Positions 1 to 10,700 of a stretch of 64,000 nt of DNA are shown piece by piece. The position numbers and the translations under genes were made by a program. Numbering within the stretch: the stretch's first letter is position 1; every line of letters begins with the position of its first letter. The stretch spans positions 3,895,450-3,959,449 of the forward strand of contig VYZB01000040.1 in the NCBI GenBank assembly GCA_013397455.1, in the 5' to 3' direction. The DNA is from Crotophaga sulcirostris (lineage: Eukaryota; Chordata; Aves; Cuculiformes; Crotophagidae). Below the pieces are notes generated by a model, which worked only from the letters and a program-made list of their open reading frames with translations, ran no database searches and was not told the origin of the DNA.

Positions 1-60
1 TGTTGTCGGTACCATGAAAGCCAATAAGCCTGTTTGATGTTAAGATGATTCTATGATTTC

Positions 61-3000
61 TACTGGGCTCCCAACAATGAGAGCATTCACTCATCTCAGA
101 TTGCATTGTACAAGCAAGGAGCAGTGTTTAATAACACCTGCCATTGCACTAAGCCGATAAGTGAAAGCAGACAAGGAAAGTGATTTTCAGTGAACAAGTA
201 CTCTTTAATGCAAAGGTGGGTGTCAAAAGTTTGAGTTGTAGAGAATGGTGGGCTGTGGAGGGGAGGGAAAAGCAGTTCTGAAAGCACCTGTCCCTGCAAA
301 AGCTTGCAGTTTGAGAAGAAGAAATAAGTAGTGGAGAGTGGGAACTGCTTGGGGATGGGGGCACTGCTAGCCAAGCAAGGCAGAGCTTGGTGGAGCAGGT
401 CCTCAGGTGGAAGTGTCCAGCTACTCCTTTGGAAACGTGTTTGTCTTTGTTAATTTGCCGTTTGCTGTTTCTAATTTGTCAGGCACCAAGTCAGAGGAAC
501 ACAAGAAGGCTGATGACCTCATTCACAGAGCTTTTAGATGATCTGTTAACAAGTGGTTTTCAACCTCTAATGTTTTCTTCCAATGCAGATTGGAACCCCA
601 TTCATGGTGAATTTATGCTTCTAACTTTTTTTCCACCCTCAAGAAACTCTTTAAAGTCACTTCACAAACTACTTAAGGGACCACAGACCACAGAGTGAAA
701 ACCACATGTTCAAGAGGAAGTTTCTTTTCAGTCACAGTTGCACTTGCTAATGTGAGTTGCTTGCACCGACAATTTTATTTTGAGTCTTGCAAGAGACTCA
801 ACTTGTGAAATGATGGTATCATTTGAGGAATTCAGCCTTTGTTTCTCAAAGAGTGAGACCAGGACCTACAAAAGACATAAGTTATTTGATCACAATTAAA
901 TAAATAATACTTAAATATCTTTGAGGATCTGAAGGGTTTTTTTCCTGAATACAGAGAAAAAAGAGCTTGGAAATGCTTTTTGACTAAGGCACTCCAAAAA
1001 CAAGAGCAAGTAATTTCAAATAATGTATATAGAGATTGTTTTTTAAGCTTTTGATGGAGTTCTGGGGGCATGGCTCTAAATGGAGATGGTAATAAGGCAA
1101 CTGTCTGTAAATTAACTCAGGTTAAAATAGGACCCACAAACTCAAGTCTAGAGCTGCCCTGGAAGATTATGAGTTTCAGACAACAAGGTTAGACTGACAG
1201 TTGGATTGAACTCAGAGTTATTCTAGAGACCCAGCAGTGCAACTGAGAGCAAAACTGGCTCCTCAGCACATGCTATCTCCTGCAATTAAATTATACAGCA
1301 CTGAAGACATCATCAACAGGACGCCATCAATCACTGCAAAAGGAATTAAGAGCAGTGCAGTTGAAAGTGGAATTTTTCTCAGCATTTATAAAGGACACTT
1401 TAATAATTTTGACAGTCTACTCCCTAGAAGTTAACTGTGAAAATGGAAACATTTAAACTATAAAAATACTCTCCATGCATCTTGATTCTGAATATACTTA
1501 TTTCATCACTTTTTCTGGATGAAACCCAGCACTAATAACTATGATTTTTCACTCAATGGAGCACCTTGGCTACAGTTGTGCAGAGGGATTAGGGCTAATC
1601 AGTTATATACTCTTCTAAAGTGATATATTCAGTTCTTTGACTTCATGTTTTTTCTTGCAGACAGATACCCTCCTCCTGAGAGCGGAAAGGAGAGGCCTGT
1701 GTGATTGCTTTCGTGCAGTACACTGAAATAGGCAGTGGGATTTGACCAATGGACATTTATTCATTTTAAAAATGCTGTTCAATAAATTACAGGAAGATAC
1801 AGAGTGCAAGTTGTGCCACACCACAAGGAAAACAATTTTTATCCAAACAGGTACAGTTCAGTTAGGTCTTTTGTGCTTTGATGTGCTTTGTCATTACTGT
1901 ATGCAATGTTGCATCTGCTGAAATGTCAACAGAAGAAACAGTGCCAAAGTCTTGCTCATGAGTTTTATGCAAGGATAGCATCTCACTTTTCTGGTAATTC
2001 AAGCCAAATATTGCCCTTGCACTCTCAGGACAAGCCCTCAGCACATGTGAATTGCCACAGATCTGTGAAAGTCAGTGGAGTCGAATTCTTTAATGTCTTT
2101 ATGGAAGGATGTATCCCCAACATGAAAAATAAGCTACTTTGCAATGATACATAGCTAAACATTTACAAACAAGCAGTCATAGCTTTCTATAGAAATTGAT
2201 AGTTGTCACTGCTTGGCAGCCCAAGGAAGGTATTTTTTCCCAATTGTATCAATAGTCCACTGCACAGCAAACACAGTAATCTGTATCACAATTTTAATGT
2301 CTTCAGAGCCACACAGTAGCTATGATCTTTTTGGAGAGATTTATTAAGTATCTAATGTGATCAGCAACATTTGTAATCACATGAATACTGCCTGGCAATT
2401 GAACTGATCGCGTCTGCCAAAATCTTCTGGAGAAGTGTCTTTCATTAAGCAAATCACATGCTGGATTGAACCACTCAAACTGGCCTCTACAGAGTTTTGG
2501 CAGAGAGCCTACAAAACGCCTGCTTGCACAGGAGTCTCCTGCAAATTGTATTTTGGGAAATATTTAAGTTCTTCTATAATGGGCCATAGCTCTTGCATGG
2601 ACTTTACACTCCATAGCAGTGGGTTACAGTGCTGATACTGTTATTCCTGCTGCAGTCAGTGGGAGACAAGAGAGACCAAAACAATTTAGGCAGTGTAGTA
2701 GTAATATGATACTAGACAAGACTGCACGTTGTTACTCTTTGAAAAGGAATAGCAAATCCTTTCTCATTGTTTTCCTTTGAGTTCAGGAGGAGAGAAGAAA
2801 ATCGCCCCAGTGGAAGGTTCTTGTAGATAATAGATTTTTTCATAGGGTTTCAGATATCATCCCCGAAGTATAATTAGTAGAGATTTATGTATCAGCTAAA
2901 GCTTCTAGGTACAGGCTAGAAACTTTTATACAAACAAGAGTATGGGGGCAGTAAAAACAGTAATGGTTTTCAAAGTCATTTTACCAATTCTTATTTTTAT

Positions 3001-6000
3001 GTCTGTCTTCCCATAGGCAGTTGGTATTTTGCTGTCAAACTGCTCATAGGTTATGATGATAGCTATCTGTACGTTTCCAAACTGCTTCTCTCCCATTTTA
3101 TCTACCACATTAGGCACAGGGAAATAGGGAACTGTGACCCACTGCCAACTTATTCTTTTGTGTGCAATCATACTCAATAACACAAAGGAGTGTATTACCT
3201 TATATTCTGCCAAAGTTATTTGAAAGGCATGTGATTCTCAGCAAGGAAAAGCTTCCTTGCACCTGCATTTCAAGTAGAAAATTTGCTTTGTCCTTTGTAG
3301 TATTCTAGAAAAACCCTTTTAGGTCATCAGGACCTGGTTTGTATAAAATAGAAGCAGCATGACACAGCAACACATGGCTTCCAGTAGCATTACACACCAC
3401 TGTAGCACTGGTAAGTGACTGATGGGAAGAAATAGAGGTTGCTGTCATAGACTGTATTTTACTTTACAGATAAAACAATAGGTTTAATACAACTCCTTTG
3501 CAAAATACCAAGCTTAGGTTACCTTACTCCCACTGAGATTTGAACCAAAGTAATACACAGATTTTGAGTTGGCTTTTTGCAGGAGATGGAGCTCCAGTAC
3601 TAAGCCTGTGAGTTTTCCAGCACAGCTCACCTTTCCAGGGGGCAGCATGCCTATGTTTTTGTATTGCTATTGTGCATGATTATTCTGCTAGTACCATACA
3701 GAATCTTGCAAAGTCCCCTTAGGAAGCACTGGGTTTTTTTGGCTGTGTTTTTATTTAGGAAAATGGTTGCTCAGAGTTGAATTGTGATATATGCAGCTCA
3801 TTATAATAAAAGGTGGAATGAATGACAAGTGGATGTTCTCTGACTCCCAAAGGGATCAGAGTGACACTGCAACTTTACAGTTGTGATGGCAGTGATTATT
3901 CTGTGTGTACTCCTCTGTCTATAATACAATACAATAAAAAGACAAGATGTTATAGTATTTGGTGTGCTTTGTTACTGATTTAAAAAATGATAGTGCTTAT
4001 GTATTAAGAAATGTCTGGTCTTTAATTAGGTGGAAAATCCACAGAGAAAAATTGCTATCGTGAATATGAAAAAAAAAGAGAAGTCTTCTATTTATCAATA
4101 TGTTCTTATTTGGTGAAGTATAAAATTGAACTCACTCTTATTTGAAATTAAAATACTGTAATGATTTTTGTGAGGTTTTTTTAAGGACCTCATACTCTGT
4201 GCTTGTTGGTTGTGATAAAGATCCTTATAACTGTTATGTAGGCATGAAGAAAAAATTGAACTAGATATTTTTAATGTATTATGCTCATGAAGTTAATTCA
4301 GTTTCAGAACCCGCTTGAGTCTCCACTTGCTAGAAGCAACTCTATATTTTACATAAGGATTTAATTGCAGGAGGCCTTAAAACAAGAAGTCTGTTTTCCC
4401 ACAAAACACTTCCAGCACTGTTTTGCTGCAGAACCAAGGCAGTTATCATCATCTTTTGAAACTAAGCTGTGTCTTCTTTTCTTTTGGTGCAATGTTGTTG
4501 CAGGTAGCCCTGGGCACATGGCATTTGTAGAAGGTAGAGTGCAAGTGGTAGGCTGTAAAGATAGCCAAGTCTTCCCTATAAGAGAAATGGTATAACCATA
4601 TTAGTATGATACCGTCTCTGGGTAGGCAAGGTGATGGATAAATCTTGGTAGCGAACTCTACATCTCCACATCTCCAGAACTTCTCATTCCTGAGCTAATG
4701 CCTTCTTTGCATGTAATTCTATGTGTATTCTAAGTTAGTAATTTTGAGCTGAGTCTCAGGACAACTCTCTGAAGACATGTCTCTGTATTTCATCATGAAA
4801 AAAGAGGAACGCAATTTATCTTGCTTGTAATGAAAATTCCTGTTAGGCAACATCAATGGAATACCCTCTCCAGATGGAAATCTCCTATTTAGAAATCAGT
4901 TACATCTTTGTAACCAGAGCTAGTCTTTGGTAACTCCGGGGTAATCTGAGCATCCAATATACATTTCCATTTTTCAAGCCATAGTTATAAAGTGTGTAGG
5001 TAGTGTGTAGGTAGTTCCCTTAAGAGAAGTGATGTGGTTTCTGCACCCCCTCCTTCACCTACCCCAAGCTGGTACCCAAACACAAGACCTCCTCCTGTAG
5101 CTGTGGGACTTGCGGAGGGGACTCATGCTGGCAGTTTGTTTTCTACCAGAAGACAGATCTCACCCTGCTGAGAGAAAGCACTTGCTTTGCTGAAGGAAGC
5201 TAACAGGGATTCCAGTTTAGTTCAAAGATACTTTAAAAGATGAAAGGCTCTGAGGCTGTTGTGCTTTTCCCAAGGCAGAGAAGCACAAAGGATGTTTTTA
5301 ATTTGGAACAGATATAAGGCAGAAGGTTTGCATCTTTTGGAAGACAGTAAAGAAGACCCCCTTGCCTAAAATAATGCTCTGTTTAGTCCTTTCCTGGCCA
5401 GGACTCAGTGAGTGCAAAAAAAATCTCCAGGTGTGGAGGGGGAAAAAGATACCTGCCTTCTGCAGCCTGGCTGAGCTCTTGGCAAATCAGTGCTTCTGAC
5501 TGAGAAGACACAGCTACAGCCTCTTAAGGATTTATATGCTGTGCATGGTAAGTGGAGGCTGCAATCATTTTGAATGAGGGCAGTGCTACAGACAAAGCCA
5601 GGTATCAGGGATGGTATTTGAAACAAGGAGTGCAGAGATATTGTGTGCACTGACGCAAAAGAAGGGATTACTTTCCCAACTCTCATCAAGCAGGGCATGT
5701 GAATTTTCCAAGCTTTCCAGAACCTGCTTTTGAGAGCTGTGCAATTAAATGCAGATGGAAGAGCTGGTTGTGAATAACCCATGCTCCTTAGCTGAAGCTG
5801 TGCAGAACATGGAAAGTCTCAGGGAGGCTTTGTGTGGTGCTTGTTCCCAAAGAAAATATGGAAGAGCTGTAAGCATCATTTGCAAACTGGTACTTGCTAA
5901 TTTGAAAATCCAGGGGAAACTAATTTGCAGGTGCTTTTAGTAGCCGAAGAGAAAGGCAGCACTCACTTTAAGTGTGTTCTTGGTGGAAAAAGTTAAATAG

Positions 6001-6026
6001 AAGTGGAAAACTAATATAAATTGCAA
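61..6026. other. Unique AT-rich non-coding stretch
   Basis: I see no supported gene or recognisable transposon here. ORFs are short and scattered over both strands. The most protein-like is a 95-codon minus-strand frame at 2926-3213, but it lies in AT-rich DNA without a recognisable domain. Short A- and T-runs and polyadenylation-like hexamers are frequent, as expected from base composition. The only local repeat noted is the tandem 11-mer at 4991-5014. It could be intron or intergenic sequence; the sequence alone does not decide. Confidence 0.6.
4991..5014. repeat. Tandem duplicated 11-mer
   Basis: AGTGTGTAGGT occurs twice back to back and is followed by AG, giving two full copies plus two bases. 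This is seen directly. It is probably a small replication-slippage duplication with no implied function. Confidence 0.85.
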
Positions 6027-6057
6027 ATACATATGTATATATAATATACATATGTAT
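6027..6057. repeat. Perfect inverted repeat, 14-bp arms with 3-nt spacer
   Basis: The arms ATACATATGTATAT (6027-6040) and ATATACATATGTAT (6044-6057) are exact reverse complements around the spacer ATA. Each arm also contains the self-complementary 12-mer ATACATATGTAT, so the element is also a direct repeat of a palindrome. It could form a hairpin or cruciform under negative supercoiling. No gene is attached to it. It may simply be a TA-rich slippage product. Confidence 0.9.
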
Positions 6058-6289
6058 AAAATATTTAGCTTCATTTTTGCTCCAGTAAACATCCTGAATA
6101 AACAATTTCTGACAGTGATGGATGAAGCAGGATGAATCTGCCTGCTAAACTTCTAAAAAGACACCATGATTTTCAAATTTCTGATTCTATCTTAGCCTTG
6201 AACAGGCCTTGGAGTTCTGTTCAGAACATTCACTCAGCATCTCTATATCTCCACACAGGCAAAGGAAGGAAAGAATTTCTCCCACCGCA

Positions 6290-6383
6290 ATATGCTCATG
6301 ATAATTTATTGTCTGCTGGAGAAGCATCCCACATTAGAAAGGCCTTTGGTCTAACCCAGTGTGGACAAGCTTATGTGTTGGTA
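6290..6383 (+). mobile_element. Ancient CR1-type LINE 3' end remnant
   Basis: The core at 6341-6359, GGCCTTTGGTCTAACCCAG, followed by GTGTGGACAAGCTTATGTG, closely resembles the 3' end I recall for old CR1 elements common in turtles and other reptiles (consensus-like wording: cctttggtctgacccagtatggc...cttatg). The preceding ~50 bases are only weakly similar, so the 5' limit is approximate. Divergence is much higher than in the CR1 copies at 7182 and 49828, implying an insertion that predates them by far. The identification is by memory of the family, not by alignment. Confidence 0.6.
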
Positions 6384-7181
6384 TTATATTCTCCATGTAT
6401 ATGGCTAGAAAAGAAGTTGAAGTTATTAACTTCCTTCCCTAAACTGCAGAGGGGAAGAATGAGAGACACAAAGAGGCTGTCTCACCTGCTGCATCCCTGA
6501 GCTGGGTGGCAAAGGGTAGACAACAGAATCCCTGAAACTTGTAATTCCAGTTGGACACTGAGCTCAAAGATGATGGAGAAGAAAAGCAAAATCAAAAGAA
6601 CCAGATGAGACACAGAGCAGCCATCCATGATGGAGCTTTATACTGTGAGAAACCCCAGGTTGCTCCTTCTAGGTGTAAACGTAGCCCTGTCCCTAGCAAA
6701 TAAAAAAAGAATTAACATTGATGATGTTCATTAAAGTCCATATTAATGCTTCTGTTCACTATATCCACCACTATGTTTTCTGTGCAATAGCTCTTTGCAG
6801 AAAAGTCTCCAGTGAGTGATGGACTTTTTTTTCAGCCTGGCTTATTTGAACGTGTTCTTTGAACTCCTTATGTTTCTGTTCATACTTAAATCATTACCAT
6901 GAGAGCTGTTTTCTCAACAGTGTGGCCCAAATTCTACCCTTACATGTCCACATGGGATTCTCCATGAACTCACTGGAAACCACAAGAGATGACTCAGGCC
7001 TGTTTTGCACCAGCACAGTGCTTTGTCTACTCTGCATGTGTCTAAAATAACTGCCTCTTGGATTGCCTACAGTTCCCTGCAGTTCCCCTGTAGTGCACAG
7101 AAACAGGTCAAGTTATACATGAATCAGTTAAGAAAATGTCAGAAATCAAAAATCTCAGTTTTGTGTTTGATACCAACTGAA
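6384..7181. other. Unique spacer between old and young CR1 remnants
   Basis: No gene is recognised. Around 6927-6970 the wording (GGCCCAAATTCTACCC followed by CCACATGGGATTCTCCATGAACTCA) faintly resembles an old sauropsid interspersed repeat of the 'gggccaaattctg' type, but the match is too weak to call. The sequence just before 7182 is not CR1, so the following element is 5'-truncated. Confidence 0.4.
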
Positions 7182-7408
7182 TTTAGACTTGATGTTAGGA
7201 AAAAGTTCTTCACTGAAAGGGTGATTGGCCATTGGAATGCGCTGCCCAGGGAGGTGATGGAGTCGCCGACCCTGGAAGTGTTTAAGGGAAGACTGGATGA
7301 GGCACTGAGTGCCATGGTTTAGATGATAGGTTGGTGTTAGTGTTGGTTTATAGGTTGGACTTGATGGTCTCAGAGGTCCTTTCCAACCTTGTGATACTGT
7401 GATACTGT
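7182..7408 (+). mobile_element. CR1 LINE, 5'-truncated 3' end, younger subfamily
   Basis: This is the last ~46 codons of CR1 ORF2 plus the 3' UTR and tail. The plus frame starting near 7182 reads [19 protein letters not shown], then NALPREV, and ends DEALSAMV before a TAG stop. The 3' UTR contains the typical GGTTGGACTTGATGGTCTCA and ends in two GATACTGT units. CR1 retrotransposes through target-primed reverse transcription and usually leaves 5'-truncated copies, as here. It shares subfamily features with the minus-strand copies at 39799 and 49828. The terminal ORF portion is intact, but the copy is a dead fragment lacking the endonuclease and RT core. Confidence 0.95.
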
Positions 7409-7554
7409 ATTCTGCATGCTTGTGATAAACATAAACATGCCCAAGGTGTGGTACTCCCCAGAAGTTTCCTAAAGCACAAGACAAAAAGGGATACCCAGTT
7501 AAGAGAACTAGCCTTGCAAGGTGCTGTATTTGGATATGTAGAATTTATGACACC

Positions 7555-7776
7555 ATTTAGGAAGAAATTCTTCACAATGAGAGTGGTGAGGCCCTGGCAC
7601 AGGTTGCCCAGGGAAGCTGTGGCTGCTCCCTCCCTGGAGGTGTTCTAGGCCAGGTTGGATGGGGCCTTGAGCAGCCTGGGCTGGTGAGAGGTGTCCCTGC
7701 CCACAGCAGAGGGTTGGAACTCGATGATCTTTAAGGTCCCTTCCAACCCAAACCATTCCATGATTCTATGATTTTG
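7555..7776 (+). mobile_element. CR1 LINE, 5'-truncated 3' end, older subfamily
   Basis: The plus frame reads FRKKFFTMRVVRPWHRLPRE followed by SLEVF and a TAG where the canonical frame continues. The 3' UTR then has GGTTGGAACTCGATGATCTT, TTCCAACCCAAACCATTCCA and a GATTCTATGATTTT tail. The tail octamer differs from the GATACTGT tail of the neighbour 147 bp upstream, so this is a different CR1 subfamily in the same orientation. It is 5'-truncated and non-functional. Confidence 0.95.
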
Positions 7777-10700
7777 TATGCCCTAGACCAGGCACCATTT
7801 TGTGTGCCCTTAGAATGCCACCTATGAGGAGGTGGACAAAATGGCCTCCAGTGGGCAGAGTTTCAGGGCTGAGGACAGTCCTGCTGTCATCACACTCAGG
7901 ACCTGGCCTTCTGCCCCCAAAAAATGAGGTTACTGGCATGGTGAAAGCCTCTCTTTATTCTTCTGGACATGAAAATGCTCACTTTGGAGCACTGACGCAC
8001 TGAGGCACATGGGTTTGGCCCGTTAGGAAGGGCATTCCCCTGGCCTGGGCTGGCTTCCAAGCAGCCTTTAATAAAACCCCAGTCTGGTAATATTTGATAG
8101 TCATTGCTCAAAGCTGCCCCTTAGTCCTGAGACAGCCATATTGCAGAATTTGGGATAATTCCATCATAATGCTCATGTATTGTTTGTTTGCAAGGAAGAG
8201 CAGACCTAAAATGCAATTCACTGCTATATTATCCCAATAGCAGGACTGTGATTAAATTACGTGGGAAGCACCATATTACAACTTCACTGTCAGTCACAGA
8301 ATCTGCCAGGATTTGCACTGCCAAATCCTGGAGTCCAGAATAAGAAGCACCGCGGGAGAAAACATGGGATTTTTAGAAAAAACACAAGATTAAATTAATA
8401 CATCCATTATAGTTCTCTTAGTTTTATGCTGGTTTTCAAACTTTCAGTCACACTAGCTGGAAATTACAGCAGGAAATAGTGCAGAAATTGTATTAAATCT
8501 GAAAAACTGGTAACTCCAAAGAGATGAGATTTTTGATGTGTTGCCTTTGGTTGTTATAGTAGATAGAGCATGAAGAGTCCTACAGTACTGCAAAGACCCC
8601 CGCAGCCTGTAGTCAAAGAACTCCATCGACTTTCTCAGAGTTCAGCTACTGATGAAATTAGTCTGATGAGACAGGCAAAGATTGCTTCCACGTTGCATCA
8701 TTTTGATGTAGGTTTGGGTGCAGTTTGTTGAATTGTCTTTTGTTGTGCCTCATAAAGCAAAAGCAGATACTGGGTTTTTACACATAGATGGCTTCCCAGA
8801 TATTTCCTGAGGAAGTGATTGTGGAGCTCAAGGGACCTAGGCATGATCTTAGAATTAGTTAAATTTTGAGATGCTTAAAAATTTTTGCTTGAAAATCAAG
8901 ACAGGATAGCTGTGCATGGGATACTGATGAACAAAGGTAGAGAGATTGAACAGATGACCTGGATGCAACAGCGAGCCAAGATACAATGGTCCAGATCGAA
9001 TACTCTAGATATACTTTCTGTAACAACAGGTTCAGTTCTACACATTCCAGGAATCAATATGGAGTACAAAAAATAAATCTTGCGCGGTGCTACAATAGCA
9101 GCTTGCTTAAAACAACATACATCCATGCTTAACAGCTTTCCAAAATTGGACCTTGAGGGCTCAGTACTCTTCGGATTCATCGCTTACTGAGTTTTGTTCT
9201 CTGTTCGATAGTGCCATTATTCAGACCATGACAGCTTTTTCCATTATGTATCTGTGAGCTTAGAACTACTGAAGAAAAGATCCACTCCAGATGGAAATGT
9301 AGCATGGAAATTCTCCAAATGCTACTTTTGCAAACAGCATTTCAAGAACAATTGTTCAGGACTTTACAATATGAGCACTAACAAGAACAGGGAAGGAGAT
9401 TTGAATGTGGCTTCCAGCAGCTTTTTCCCACTTAAAAATAGTGTTGTGGGACACTTTGTTTTACGCTATCACAGGGCTGCACCGTCAGACCAGGCAAAGT
9501 CACAGAACAGTTCTGGCATGTCCTATTTTGTGAACTGTCCCGCAGAACAGAATAACTTAAAGGGTAGCTCAGCCCTCCTGTGTGGTGAGCTGGGAACCCT
9601 AGCAGGACTGTTTTAGAAATCCCCGCTTGGAGTCAGAGTGACTTGTATTGAGAGGCCCCACAGGAAAAAAGGTAATGTTTTGGCTAGGAAAGTATGAAGG
9701 AAACAGAAAGGCTCCAGCCCATTCTACAGGGATAATTATTTCAAAAAATATTTAGAAAAGCAGGATTGGAGCTCAAACTTTGAGTAATTTTGTGATGCTG
9801 GAAGTGGTCTTCTGGGATGTATTAAACTGTGCTGTGAATCAACAACTTCACCCTGCTTTTAAGGTAATCGTAAGGGATTAAGCTCCTTAGTGGAACTAGG
9901 TACCTAAAACATTATGAGCTTCTAGCCAAAGCACAGGTATATGTGACTGCCCCAAACTAAAGCACATGTAAGATCACTCAAGAATTTGAACTGTGTGAGA
10001 AGGGCTTGAGGCTGTGAATATCTGAATTACATTGTCAGTCATAGACTTGTTTTATTTTGGTTTGCAATGATTTGTTTTGTCAGTGTCTTGAGTACATTTG
10101 AACCTCCAAGTCTTTCCATTACCTTCTGCCTCTTTGCCTACTACATATGTGCAGATACTCAGGCTGAAATGTCACATTTGCTGACAATTATTTTGTTTCA
10201 GTGCATCTGTTAAATTTATGCAGTTCCACATTTCCCTGTAAGTCTTTACGACAATTAAGTTAGAATTTGCTTCTCTCTTAGGGAGCCTGAAAACCTAGTT
10301 CTAACTAAATTCTAATAGAAAGTAAGCAGCCCGACCTTTCACCTGCCTTTCCTTTTCTCATCCATTTCATGGATTTACAGAAGCACATCACTGTGTGAAA
10401 CCTGTGAATTGTTGTCTTTCATTGATTTCAGCTTCTTGATCAGTTTTCCTCACCAGATTTCAACAGAAATGTAAGTACTGAGGCTGGAAGTCTCTGTAAC
10501 AGTTGTTGAAAGCTAGGTAGTTTTTTCCTTTATGTGTTTTCTAGAATATGTTCTTATACATAATGTATCTCCTTCTCCATAGGTTTCTGTTCCATAGTTC
10601 TCCAAAGCTTTGGTGCTTCCTTGTCAATAAAGCTTGGCACACTTTCAATCACAGTACTTTGAAGCTTTATTTTTTATAGCTAAAAGAGTCACTGCTAGAA

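Noticed and set aside
46..60. GATGATTCTATGATTTC at the window start, like a CR1 3' tail
   Set aside because: The match is only about 14 bases and the sequence immediately before it has no CR1 body, so chance cannot be excluded.
6927..6970. Resemblance to an old sauropsid 'gggccaaattctg' repeat
   Set aside because: Only a few short words agree. An alignment to a repeat library would be needed.
7155..7756. Minus-strand ORFs over the CR1 pair (109, 75 and 82 codons)
   Set aside because: They are antisense readings of CR1 ORF2 and 3' UTR sequence.
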